Part shown: piece by piece, positions 42,418 to 50,418 of the stretch | How positions within the stretch are numbered: the stretch's first letter is position 1 | Layout of the letters: the number at the start of each line of letters is the position of its first letter | Source of the DNA: Paractinoplanes tereljensis | Lineage (GTDB): Bacteria > Actinomycetota > Actinomycetes > Mycobacteriales > Micromonosporaceae | NCBI RefSeq assembly: GCF_016862435.1 | Contig: NZ_BOMY01000051.1 | Coordinates: 62,001 to 126,000, forward strand | DNA length: 64,000 nt | Direction of reading: 5' to 3' | Made by a program: the position numbers and the translations under genes | The notes under the pieces: model-generated | What the model saw: only the letters and a program-made list of their open reading frames with translations | The model's database searches: none | Told to the model about the DNA's origin: nothing

Positions 42418-43584
42418 ATGAGCCGTACCCTCCGGGTCTCTGCCCCTCTCGAACCGCCCGCACCGCTCGAAGCCCGCCCACGACGGTGGAAAATCGCGGT
42501 CGCCGTGGCGACCGCCCTGCTCGGCGGCGGCATCGCCGTCGTCGCGACGGCCGGGCCGGCCCAGGCCGCCACCGTCTCGCAGCCGCTGCGCACGATGGTC
42601 GCCAACCTGCCGGTCGCCACCGAGGTGCGCACCGGCTACGACCGGGACCTGTTCAACCTATGGATCGACGCCGACGGCGACGGCTGCAACACCCGCTACG
42701 AGGTGCTGATCGCCGAGGCCACCACCGCGCCGACGGTCGGCTCGGGGTGCAGCCTCACCGGCGGGAAGTGGCTCTCCTACTACGACGGCGCGACCTGGAC
42801 CGACCCGTCGGATCTCGACATCGACCACATGGTGCCGCTGGCCGAGGCCTGGGACTCGGGGGCGCGGAACTGGACGGCGGCGCAGCGCGAGGCGTACGCG
42901 AACGACCTCGGTGACGCCCGCCCGCTGGTCGCGGTCACCGACAACGTCAACCAGTCCAAGAGCGACTCCGACCCGGCCGAGTGGATGCCGTCGCTGTCCA
43001 GCGTCTACTGCCGCTACATCACCGAATGGACGGCGACGAAAACCCGGTGGGGGCTCAGCGTCGACAGCGCCGAGAAGAGCTCTTTGACCTCGTACGCGGC
43101 GGCCTGCACCAACAGCACGGTGACCGTCACGACCGTGCTGGGCGGCGGCTCGACCGCAACCGCGACCACGACCGCCACCGCCACTGCTACGGCCACCGCC
43201 ACTGCTACGGCCACCGCCACGTCGACGGCGGGCAGTTGCACGGCCACCAACGGCACCGACGTCACCATCCCCGACGCCGGCAGCGCGGTGACCAGCTCGA
43301 TCACCATCTCCGGCTGCTCGCACTCGGCGGCCTCGAGCACCTCGTCGATCTACGTATACGTCGTCCACCCGTATCGCGGCGACGTCTCGGTCTGGCTCTA
43401 CGCCCCGGACGGCACCTACTACATCCTCAAGTCGACGAGCACCTCGGACAGCACCGCGAACGTCAACACCACCTACACCGCGAACCTGTCGAGCGAGACG
43501 TCGAACGGCACCTGGACGCTCAGCGTGAAGGACGGCTACTCCGGCGACACCGGTTACCTCAACACCTGGACGCTCACGGTCTGA
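42418..43584 (+). CDS. Secreted HNH-family nuclease fused to a P domain
   Basis: 388 residues. Signal peptide at about 25-50 (VAVATALLGGGIAVVATAGP then AQAA). Residues 55-215 are a GmrSD/DUF1524-like HNH nuclease with the metal motif DLDIDHMVPLAEAWDSGARN and DNVNQSKSDSDPAEW. Residues 240-265 are a (TA)n linker encoded by 18-base repeats. Residues 270-388 are a proprotein-convertase P domain (SIYVYVVHPYRGDVSVWLYA, NGTWTLSVKDGYSGDTGYLN). Secreted HNH nucleases of this type are common in actinomycetes; attachment to a P domain is unusual. Confidence 0.85.
   Translation: MSRTLRVSAPLEPPAPLEARPRRWKIAVAVATALLGGGIAVVATAGPAQAATVSQPLRTMVANLPVATEVRTGYDRDLFNLWIDADGDGCNTRYEVLIAEATTAPTVGSGCSLTGGKWLSYYDGATWTDPSDLDIDHMVPLAEAWDSGARNWTAAQREAYANDLGDARPLVAVTDNVNQSKSDSDPAEWMPSLSSVYCRYITEWTATKTRWGLSVDSAEKSSLTSYAAACTNSTVTVTTVLGGGSTATATTTATATATATATATATATSTAGSCTATNGTDVTIPDAGSAVTSSITISGCSHSAASSTSSIYVYVVHPYRGDVSVWLYAPDGTYYILKSTSTSDSTANVNTTYTANLSSETSNGTWTLSVKDGYSGDTGYLNTWTLTV
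43174..43220 (+). repeat. 18-bp tandem repeat encoding a Thr-Ala linker
   Basis: GCCACCGCCACTGCTACG occurs at 43174-43191 and 43192-43209, with a partial third unit to 43220. It encodes the alternating Thr-Ala linker between nuclease and P domain, whose length could change by slippage. Confidence 0.8.
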
Positions 43585-43592
43585 CGCAAAAG

Positions 43593-43627
43593 CGCCGGCC
43601 GCCCTCCTTCGCGGAGGGCGGCCGGCG
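43593..43627. terminator. Bidirectional terminator
   Basis: CGCCGGCCGCCCTCC (43593-43607) and GGAGGGCGGCCGGCG (43613-43627) form a perfect 15-bp stem with a five-base loop, preceded by AAAA on the left. It serves the nuclease gene and the convergent NmrA-like gene. Confidence 0.85.
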
Positions 43628-43637
43628 TTCAGCATCG

Positions 43638-44585
43638 TCAGGCGGTCGGGATGGTGTGGCCGTTCACCGCGAGCCACTGCTCGAAGGTCTGCAGCTCCGG
43701 GTTGAGCCGCCGGACCAGGCCGAGGTCGCGGACACCGGTGAAGTAGTCGTCGAACTCGGTGTAGTACTGCAGCATGTTGCCGGCCTCATCGGCGCCCGGG
43801 AAACCGAGCGCCCGGTAGGCGTCGTGGCTGAGTGGCCGGTAGACCACCGGCTCGCCGACGGCCCGGCCAAGGCCGGCCGCGATCTGCTCGCCGGTCAGGT
43901 GCTCCCCGGCGATGTGCACGGTCCGGCCGACAAATTCGCTGCCGGCTTTGAAGATGCCGTACGCCGTGCGGCCGATGTCGTCCACGGCGATTCCGGCCAG
44001 CCGGCTCTCCCCCATCGGCAGGGCCAGGGTGAGTACGCCGTTCGCGTCCCGGGTCGCGCCCCAGCCGGTGGCCAGGTTCTCCCAGTAGAACGTGGTGCGC
44101 AGGAACGTGGTGGGCACGCCCGCCGCGGTGAACAGGCTGTCCGCCTCGGCCTTCGCGTCGAAGTGCGGAACCTTGTACTTCTCCTGCAGCGTGGGCATCC
44201 GGTCGTCGTGGGCCGGGATGTGGTCGCGGGTGTCCTCGAGGGTCGACCAGACGACGTGCTTCAGGCCGGCCTGGCGGGCGGCGGCGGCCAGGTTGGTGGC
44301 CTCCTCCAGCTCCTTGTCGGCGGACATGTGCGCCCAGAAGTTGGTGACCAGGAACGCGCCGTAGGCACCGGCGAACGCCCGGGTCAGGCTCTGCTCGTCG
44401 TAGTTGTCGGCCTGCACCACCTCGGCGCCGAGCTTGACCAGCTCCTGCGCCCGGGGCGAGGTGGTATCCCGGGTCAGCGCACGCACCGCGTAACCGCCGT
44501 CGGGGTCGGCCAGGATCGCCTTGACCAGACCGCCACCCTGAGCTCCGGTAGCGCCGACGACCGCGATGACCTTCTTCTCGTTCAT
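43638..44585 (-). CDS. NmrA-family NAD(P)-binding protein
   Basis: 315 residues from ATG 44585, which has GAGGGAG upstream. VIAVVGATGAQGGGLVKAIL is the glycine-rich nucleotide motif; AHDDRMPTLQEKYKVPHFDA and TTFLRTTFYWENL are typical of NmrA-like atypical SDRs. The active-site Tyr-Lys of ordinary SDRs is not conserved, so it may sense the NADP redox state or be a quinone/isoflavone-type reductase. It stands alone. Confidence 0.85.
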   Translation of the reverse strand: MNEKKVIAVVGATGAQGGGLVKAILADPDGGYAVRALTRDTTSPRAQELVKLGAEVVQADNYDEQSLTRAFAGAYGAFLVTNFWAHMSADKELEEATNLAAAARQAGLKHVVWSTLEDTRDHIPAHDDRMPTLQEKYKVPHFDAKAEADSLFTAAGVPTTFLRTTFYWENLATGWGATRDANGVLTLALPMGESRLAGIAVDDIGRTAYGIFKAGSEFVGRTVHIAGEHLTGEQIAAGLGRAVGEPVVYRPLSHDAYRALGFPGADEAGNMLQYYTEFDDYFTGVRDLGLVRRLNPELQTFEQWLAVNGHTIPTA

Positions 44586-44668
44586 GACTTTCTGCTCCCT
44601 CTTTCCGGTTGTGATCGCTCCAACCTGGATCGAGGTCAATCTATTTCAGATTTGAAGAGACGTGCGTC

Positions 44669-45070
44669 TCAGGCCGCCTCGGACAGCTCGTGCCGGTCGA
44701 AGGACTCGCGCCAGATCGCCCAACTGGTCTGCGGGGCGTAGCGGCGGGCCTCGTGCATGGCCACCGTCGCGCGGCGGGTCAGTTCCTCGCGTTCCGTTCC
44801 GGCGGCCACCCCGATGCTGGCCGTCATGCCGGTGAGCCGGCCGGCCACCACCAGCGGGCCCACCTCGGCGGCCAGGGCGCCGGCTACGTCGTACGCCTGG
44901 GAAGCCGAACGCAGGTCCGGGAGAAGGACCGTCACGTCGCTGCCGCCGAACCGGACCGGCAGGTCCGGGAGGCCGGGCACGCGGCCGCGCACCGCCTCGG
45001 CGAAGGCCGCCCGGACCAGGTCCTGGTCGCCGTCGCCGGTCACGTCGATAACGAGCACCGCGCTGAACAT
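44669..45070 (-). CDS. Degenerate stand-alone GGDEF domain
   Basis: A protein of 133 residues with the fold of a GGDEF domain: FSAVLVIDVTGDGDQDLVRA at the start and TASIGVAAGTEREELTRRAT at the end. The signature loop reads RFGGSDVTVLL, so the catalytic GGDEF residues are lost and diguanylate cyclase activity is unlikely. It may bind nucleotide or be decaying. ATG 45070 follows GGAAGGTGGG; a GTG two codons earlier is possible. Confidence 0.65.
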   Translation of the reverse strand: MFSAVLVIDVTGDGDQDLVRAAFAEAVRGRVPGLPDLPVRFGGSDVTVLLPDLRSASQAYDVAGALAAEVGPLVVAGRLTGMTASIGVAAGTEREELTRRATVAMHEARRYAPQTSWAIWRESFDRHELSEAA

Positions 45071-45127
45071 GCCCACCTTCCGGGGTTGAGGAGCCCGTCA
45101 TTTCGGTCGGCGCGGGGGCTGCATTAG

Positions 45128-45141
45128 GGGACCAATGGCCC
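45128..45141. promoter_or_regulatory. DosR-type box before the pfl remnant
   Basis: GGGACCAATGGCCC agrees with the DosR-type consensus shared by the boxes near 56-60 kb. It ends 51 bases before the ATG of the pyruvate formate-lyase remnant. The surrounding bases extend the symmetry (GGACCAATGGCCCTGGTCC). Confidence 0.55.
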
Positions 45142-45192
45142 TGGTCCGCAGGACGCGTGACTCGCGAGGCTGAGGAGCAAGGAGGCGACGAC

Positions 45193-45782
45193 ATGGGCTC
45201 ATCGCGGGACGCCTGGCGCGGGTTCCGGGGCGACAGCTGGCGCGAGACGAGCTGATCGTCGGTTTGCAGACCTCCGCGCCGCGCGATCATGCCGGCCGGC
45301 GGGTTGCGGATGGTGCAGTCGGGCCTGGCGGCCTATGGCTACAGCCTCGACTCCACCGTGCGGACGATCTTCAGTCAGTACCGGAAGACCCACAACGACG
45401 GAGTCTTCGACGCGTACCCGGCCGACGTGCTCGCCGCCCGGCGCTCGCACCTGATCACCGGGCTGCCCGACGCCTACGGGCGCCGACTACCGCCGGGTCG
45501 CGCCTACCTGGCCGCGACCAAGGAGCAGAACGGCGCGGCCATGTTGCTGGGCCGCACCTCCACCTTCCCCTGGCCGGCATCCTCGACGGCTACACCGACG
45601 GCGGCGGCTTCCACCTCAACGTCAACGTGCTCGACCGGGCCACCCTGGAAGACGCGATGGCCCACCCGGAGCGGTACCCGCAGCTGACCGTCCGGGTCTC
45701 CGGCTACGCCGTCAACTTCGTGAAGCTGACCACCGAACAGCAGGCCGACGTCATCTCCCGCACCTTTCACGGCGCATTGTGA
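45193..45782 (+). pseudogene. Pyruvate formate-lyase remnant
   Basis: Four pieces of PflB (about 750 residues when intact) remain in correct order within 590 bases. They are the N terminus (DAWRGFRGDSWR, ending in TGA 45253-45255); LIVGLQTSAP, then frameshifted IMPAGGLRMVQSGLAAYGY, YRKTHNDGVFDAYPADVLAA and LITGLPDAYGR; KEQNGAAMLLGRTSTF; and the C terminus GGFHLNVNVLDRATLEDAMA with the glycyl-radical motif RVSGYAVNF. The reading frame changes three times, and the middle with the catalytic Cys-Cys pair is gone. It cannot make an active enzyme. A DosR-type box is still present upstream. Confidence 0.88.
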
Positions 45783-45827
45783 TATTCGGCCTTCCGGTGA
45801 CCGCCCCGTATCCGTAGCCTGCACGCC

Positions 45828-46841
45828 GTGGATCTTGCAGCACCGTCGCGACGGCCGACCCAGGTGACCGTTGCCTACGCTTTCCAAGTGGGCGTCGCCG
45901 CGGCGCTGCTCCTGTCGGTCCTCGCGGCCATCACCGGGGCGATCCACTACCTCAGCCTGATCAACGAGGCCGCCCGAGCGGTCGCCGACGCCGACCCGGA
46001 CGACGTCAACGGTGAGCGCGCCTCCAGCGTGATCGGCGCGCTGGTGTCCGCGATCCCCACGCTGGCCGTCGCGGTGTGGCTCGGCTTCACGGCCCGCGGC
46101 CTGCACCGCGGCCACAACGTGTCGCGGATCCTGTCCGCGCTCGGGCTGGCCGCGCCGGTGCTGCTCGGCCTGCTCTCCTGCTGCGTCGGGGGTGCGTTCG
46201 CGGGCATCCTCGGCCTGACGCTGGCCGGCGGCGGCGAGTTCGACTCCGGCACCGACGACTACAGCGAGTTCGACTACGGCTCCGACTACGACTCGGCGTT
46301 CTACGACAAGCTGGACAGCCTTGACACCGGCGCGTTCTCCACCGTCGTCGGGGTTATCGGCAACGGCCTCTCCCTGCTCGCGCTGGGGCTCGCGGCCGCG
46401 GCCCTCATCCTGCTGTTCACCGGCCCGGCGAACCGCTTCTTCCGGCCGCAGGTGCCCGGCTTCCCGCCGCCCTTCGGGTACCCGCCGCCTTACGGCTACC
46501 CCCAGCCGTACGCGTATGGTCCGCCGATGTTCGCGGCGTCGCCGCCGTTCCCTCAAGCGCCACCATTCCCCCAGCCGCCGGCGTTCTACGGTCCGCCGGT
46601 GTTCCCCCAGCCCTCGCCCTACTCCGGGCCAGCGGCATTCCCCCAGCCTTCACCCTTCTACGGGCCGCCTCCGGCTTTGCCCGGATCCTGGGCCTACTCC
46701 GAGCCTCCGGTCTTCCCGGCAGCGCCGGATCCGGCAGCATCGGCGTCCTCGGACGAGCTGTCCAGTTCTGCGGCGCCGCCGGGTTCCCCTGCGCCGCCGG
46801 ATTCCCCTACGCCGCCGGCGGGCGATCCGCCGACGGCTTGA
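45828..46841 (+). CDS. Membrane protein with proline-rich C-terminal tail
   Basis: 337 residues from GTG 45828. Four hydrophobic helices (AALLLSVLAAITGAIHYLSL; SAIPTLAVAVWLGFTARGL; LGLAAPVLLGLLSCCVGGAF; GLSLLALGLAAAALILLFTG) are broken by an acidic Asp/Tyr/Ser loop at about 143-165. The last 130 residues are a low-complexity Pro/Tyr/Phe tail. Family not recognised. The tail is probably cytoplasmic and may bind partners. It ends just before the dienelactone hydrolase gene. Confidence 0.7.
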   Translation: MDLAAPSRRPTQVTVAYAFQVGVAAALLLSVLAAITGAIHYLSLINEAARAVADADPDDVNGERASSVIGALVSAIPTLAVAVWLGFTARGLHRGHNVSRILSALGLAAPVLLGLLSCCVGGAFAGILGLTLAGGGEFDSGTDDYSEFDYGSDYDSAFYDKLDSLDTGAFSTVVGVIGNGLSLLALGLAAAALILLFTGPANRFFRPQVPGFPPPFGYPPPYGYPQPYAYGPPMFAASPPFPQAPPFPQPPAFYGPPVFPQPSPYSGPAAFPQPSPFYGPPPALPGSWAYSEPPVFPAAPDPAASASSDELSSSAAPPGSPAPPDSPTPPAGDPPTA

Positions 46842-46897
46842 CGACACGCGGTCTGGGCGGGCCGGAGGTGCGGGGCTGCGTCGGTAGGGTGCTCGAT

Positions 46898-47632
46898 GTG
46901 AAGCTGATCGAGGACATCGTCTCCGTGCCGGCGCCGGACTGCGAGATTCGGACCGCGGTGATCCGGCCGGTCGGCGACGGCGCGTGGCCGGGGCTGCTGC
47001 TCTACACCGACATCTTTCAGCTGACCGAGTCGTCGCTGCGGTCGGCGCGGCGGCTCGCCTCCGAGGGCTTCGTCGTCGTGGTGCCGGAGATCTACCCGCG
47101 CGGGCCGCTCGCCGGGGTGGCGCTCGAGTTCGACGACGCCGGCAAGCAGGCCGGGCTCGACGGCGCCGCCTCCACCACCGTCGCGCAGTTCGACTCCGAC
47201 CGGGTCGCCGTCCTCGACTACATGCAGGGCCGGGCCGATATCACCACGCTGTTCGCGACCGGGTTCTGCATCGGCGGGCACCTCGCGTTCCGGGCCGCGT
47301 TCGACGAGCGGGTCACCGCCACCGTCTGCTTCTACCCGACCGGCCTGCAGAACGGCGCGGTGGGCGCCGACGCCGACGCGGGTTCGCTGGCCCGGGCCGC
47401 CGAGATCAACGGCCGGCTGATGATCGTGTTCGGGTCGCAGGATCCGCACGTGCCGGCCGACGCCCGCCTGCAGGTGATCTCCGCCCTCTACGCGGCCGGC
47501 CTCGACGACGTCGAGCTGCACCTCTACCAGGGCGGCGAGCACGCCTTCATGCGCGACGTCGGCGCCCGGCACGACCCGGCGCTGAGCGACCTGGCGTACG
47601 CGTCGGCCGCCTCGTTCCTGCGCGGCCGGTAG
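46898..47632 (+). CDS. Dienelactone hydrolase-family protein
   Basis: 244 residues from GTG 46898 (VKLIEDIVSVP); a start at 46838 is possible but adds an atypical leader. The catalytic triad is visible: Cys in FATGFCIGGHLAF, Asp in VFGSQDPHVPAD and His in YQGGEHAFMRD. The Cys nucleophile is the mark of dienelactone hydrolases, which open lactones in aromatic breakdown, though many family members hydrolyse other esters. No aromatic-pathway genes are nearby. Confidence 0.87.
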   Translation: MKLIEDIVSVPAPDCEIRTAVIRPVGDGAWPGLLLYTDIFQLTESSLRSARRLASEGFVVVVPEIYPRGPLAGVALEFDDAGKQAGLDGAASTTVAQFDSDRVAVLDYMQGRADITTLFATGFCIGGHLAFRAAFDERVTATVCFYPTGLQNGAVGADADAGSLARAAEINGRLMIVFGSQDPHVPADARLQVISALYAAGLDDVELHLYQGGEHAFMRDVGARHDPALSDLAYASAASFLRGR

Positions 47633-47992
47633 CTACTGGTCCATGCTGTTGCGGTAGCTCGCGTTGATCAGCTCGTTGAGGCGTTTACGCAGGTGACCCA
47701 CGAGCGAGTCGTCCGGCATCGGCTCGTCCACCAGCAGCGTCCAGGCCAGCCGGGTGCCGAAGCCGCCGTCGCTCGTCAGGTCGAACCGGACCTGGGCGTC
47801 CGGGCGGCGCGGCCACAGCGAACTCCAGACCACCAGGTGCGGCTTCGCCGCCTCGAGCACCACCGGGCGCTGCTCGTCGGCGAGCAGCGTCAGCCAGGGC
47901 CGGGCCGGGTCCCGATCGGGCTCGGTGAGCGCCTCGAAGACGACGTGCGGAGGTGCCGGTTGGGTGCGCTTGCGATGCCCGGCCACGATCAC
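47633..47992 (-). CDS. Small SRPBCC-type protein
   Basis: About 119 residues. PPHVVFEALTEPDRDPARPW, RPVVLEAAKPHLVVWSSLWP and DGGFGTRLAWTLLVDEP with a C-terminal helix resemble the START/SRPBCC lipid-binding fold. The GTG at 47992 is a plausible start, but others cannot be excluded. Its first base of stop directly follows the last base of the dienelactone hydrolase stop on the other strand. Ligand unknown. Confidence 0.65.
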   Translation of the reverse strand: MIVAGHRKRTQPAPPHVVFEALTEPDRDPARPWLTLLADEQRPVVLEAAKPHLVVWSSLWPRRPDAQVRFDLTSDGGFGTRLAWTLLVDEPMPDDSLVGHLRKRLNELINASYRNSMDQ

Positions 47993-48031
47993 AACGCTCA
48001 GACTAGTGAGCGGGCCGCCGATAGTTCTCAG

Positions 48032-49297
48032 GTGCTTGACATCCACGAGGTGATCGACCAGCGCGCCGTGACCACCGTCTTCCAGCCCCTGGTGGACCTG
48101 GCCGGCGGTGGCCTGCTCGGCTTCGAGGCGCTGACCCGAGGTCCGGCCGACACGCCCCTGCACACACCGGACGCCCTGTTCGCCGCCGCCCGCGCGGTGG
48201 GCCGGGAGACCGAGCTCGACTGGGTGTGCCGGGCGGTGGCGTTCCGCACGATCCTCGCGGCCGACCCCGACCCGGTGCTGACCTGGTTCGTCAACATGGA
48301 ACCCGCGGCCTCCCGGGTGCCCTGCCCGGCCGACCTGGCAGGCGCGATCGAGGAGGCCCGGCAGCGGCTGCGGGTCGTCACGGAGGTCACCGAGCGCTCC
48401 ATCGCGCACGACCCGGCCGGGCTGCTGGCCGCGACCACCAGCGTGCGGGCGGCCGGCTGGGGTGTCGCCCTCGACGACGTCGGCGCCGATCCCGGATCGC
48501 TCGCGCTGATGCCGTTCATCCACCCGGACGTCGTCAAGCTGGACATGCAGCTCCTGCGCGAGCCGGACGAACCGCACACCGCCCGGGTGGTGGCGGCGGT
48601 GAGTGCCTACGCGGAGGCCAGCGGCGCGGTGATCCTCGCCGAGGGCATCGAGACGGCCCGGCACGCCGAGCTGGCCCGCACCATGGGCGCGACCGTCGGG
48701 CAGGGCTGGCACCACGGCCGGCCCGGGCCGCTTCCCGCGCAGGTCCGGGCCGGCTCCCGGCTGCCGTTCATCAAGCCGCCAGGCCTCAGCATCGGTACGC
48801 CGTTCGACATCATCGGCGGGCGGCGGCCGGTCACCCGTACGACCAAAGGCCGGTTGATGTCGATGAGCCGTCACCTGGAGGCCCTGGCCGGGGACGGCAG
48901 CGAGCCGCCCGTTCTGCTCGCCTGTTTTCAGGAGGAGCGGCATTTCACGGCGGCCACGGCCGTGCGGTTCACCCGGATCGCCGCGAACAGCCCGCTGGTC
49001 GCCGCGCTCGGCACCGGCCTGGGCGACGAGCCCGCGCCGGGCGTGCACGGCACCGCTTTCGGGCCGGCCGACCCGCTGCGCGGCGAGTGGAACGTGATCG
49101 TGGTGGGCCCGCACCGGGCGGCCGCGCTGGTCGCCCGCGACGTCGGCGACACCGGCCCCGACCGGGAGCGGCGGTTCGACTTCGCCCTGACCCACGACCG
49201 CTCGCTGGTCCTGGAGGCCGCCCGGGCCCTGCTGCCCTGGCTCGCCCCGGCCGCTTCCGGCGGCCTGGTCAGCGCTGCTCCGTCAACCTTCGGGTGA
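48032..49297 (+). CDS. EAL-domain phosphodiesterase with C-terminal DICT domain
   Basis: About 421 residues. The EAL domain (1-235) shows VFQPLVDLAGGGLLGFEALT, WFVNMEPAA, VVTEVTERS, DDVGADPGSLALMPF, VVKLDMQLL and ILAEGIET, so the metal ligands and catalytic Lys-Glu are mostly retained and cyclic di-GMP hydrolysis is likely. Residues 270-400 form a DICT domain (TKGRLMSMSRHLEAL, VLLACFQEERHFTAATAVRF), a predicted light or redox sensor associated with such enzymes. Start GTG 48032 is weakly supported; ATG 47975 is an alternative that would overlap the divergent gene. Confidence 0.82.
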   Translation: MLDIHEVIDQRAVTTVFQPLVDLAGGGLLGFEALTRGPADTPLHTPDALFAAARAVGRETELDWVCRAVAFRTILAADPDPVLTWFVNMEPAASRVPCPADLAGAIEEARQRLRVVTEVTERSIAHDPAGLLAATTSVRAAGWGVALDDVGADPGSLALMPFIHPDVVKLDMQLLREPDEPHTARVVAAVSAYAEASGAVILAEGIETARHAELARTMGATVGQGWHHGRPGPLPAQVRAGSRLPFIKPPGLSIGTPFDIIGGRRPVTRTTKGRLMSMSRHLEALAGDGSEPPVLLACFQEERHFTAATAVRFTRIAANSPLVAALGTGLGDEPAPGVHGTAFGPADPLRGEWNVIVVGPHRAAALVARDVGDTGPDRERRFDFALTHDRSLVLEAARALLPWLAPAASGGLVSAAPSTFG

Positions 49298-49366
49298 TCG
49301 CGGCGGGCCGGAATTCCTTGGCCGCTCGCCGGCTTTCTTCGAAGCTCCAGCGACCTGCAGGCACCC

Positions 49367-50269
49367 TCAGCGCGGCCGGATGTCCGGACCGTCGCCGCTG
49401 CCGTGCGCGGCCGGTGGCCGCGGCGGCTCGGGGAGAGTCCGGATCCGGGCCCGGAGCAGCACGGCCAGCCAGGGATAGCTCGACCCGATGTCGTCATGGT
49501 CCAGGGCTTCGACCTCGGCGGACAGGGCGGGGCCCCGGTCGTGCACGGCGCGGGCGTTCAGGGCCCGTTCGACCTGCCGGCGGAACTCGCCCGGATCCAG
49601 TTCCTCGGCGATGAGCGTCACCCCGGTATCGCGGGCCTCATCCGTGATGATTTCGGGAGCGTCGTCCAGCACGCTGCCCGGAACCAGCGTGATCAACACC
49701 GCCGCGTCGCAGTCATCGTGATCGACGTCAACGATGAAGCCGTGCGTGCGCCCGGCCCGTTCGAAGCCTCCCAGCAGCATCGACACCTCGCCGACCGGGT
49801 CGTGGTAGCGCCGGCAGAACCCCATCGTCACCGGCGCGGACAGCTCGTCGACCCACCCGGGAACGGCGACGCCGGTTTCGCGCAGGCGCCGGGCGGCTTC
49901 CCCCGCCCCGGCGCCATCGGCCACGGCATCGATGGCGAACAGCACCGCGACCGACTCCGCAGTGGACGACCGCACCAACGCCGGGACGATGCTGCCGGAC
50001 AGCCCCTCGGCGAATTCTTCGCCGAACAGCGCACCGGCCGCCATCAGGTTCGCCCCGTACAGCTCGGCCTCCAGCGGATCCTCGGCCACGAGAAGTTCGC
50101 CGGCCTCGGCGGTCAGATCATCCAGAAAGACCACCGGATCAAACGCCGGCCCCGCACCCAAGCACTCCGGGCAGTCACAAGGCGCGGAAGCCGCCCCCAC
50201 CGCCCGAACGACCCGCCCATCCCCCGGACGGGAGTTGGACTTCTTACGACGACGACTCACCGGACTCAC
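49367..50269 (-). CDS. Conserved protein of unknown function with CDCPEC motif
   Basis: About 300 residues from GTG 50269 (VSPVSRRRKKS); GTG 50260 is also possible. After a basic N terminus comes APCDCPECLGAG, three cysteines that may bind metal. An alpha-helical domain (ELLVAEDPLEAELYGANLMA) and an alpha/beta part with acidic patches (FIVDVDHDDCDAAVLITLVP) follow. No membrane segment. I do not recognise the family. Confidence 0.6.
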   Translation of the reverse strand: MSPVSRRRKKSNSRPGDGRVVRAVGAASAPCDCPECLGAGPAFDPVVFLDDLTAEAGELLVAEDPLEAELYGANLMAAGALFGEEFAEGLSGSIVPALVRSSTAESVAVLFAIDAVADGAGAGEAARRLRETGVAVPGWVDELSAPVTMGFCRRYHDPVGEVSMLLGGFERAGRTHGFIVDVDHDDCDAAVLITLVPGSVLDDAPEIITDEARDTGVTLIAEELDPGEFRRQVERALNARAVHDRGPALSAEVEALDHDDIGSSYPWLAVLLRARIRTLPEPPRPPAAHGSGDGPDIRPR

Positions 50270-50305
50270 CAATACATCGTGCCCGATCGCCCCCGCCGCC
50301 CCAAC

Positions 50306-50338
50306 CACCTCACCCATCCGGTACGGATGCGTGAGGTG
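50306..50338. repeat. 14-bp inverted repeat after cydC
   Basis: CACCTCACCCATCC (50306-50319) and GGATGCGTGAGGTG (50325-50338) form a 14-bp stem with one mismatch and a five-base loop. It lies between the cydC stop and the next reverse-strand gene and may terminate cydABDC, although no T run follows. Confidence 0.5.
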
Positions 50339-50418
50339 GCGCCTCCCGCACAAAAGGAACTCCCCGACACCACGGATCCGCGGGCGGAACAAACCTTGCG
50401 GCCGGGTGCATGCGGAAT

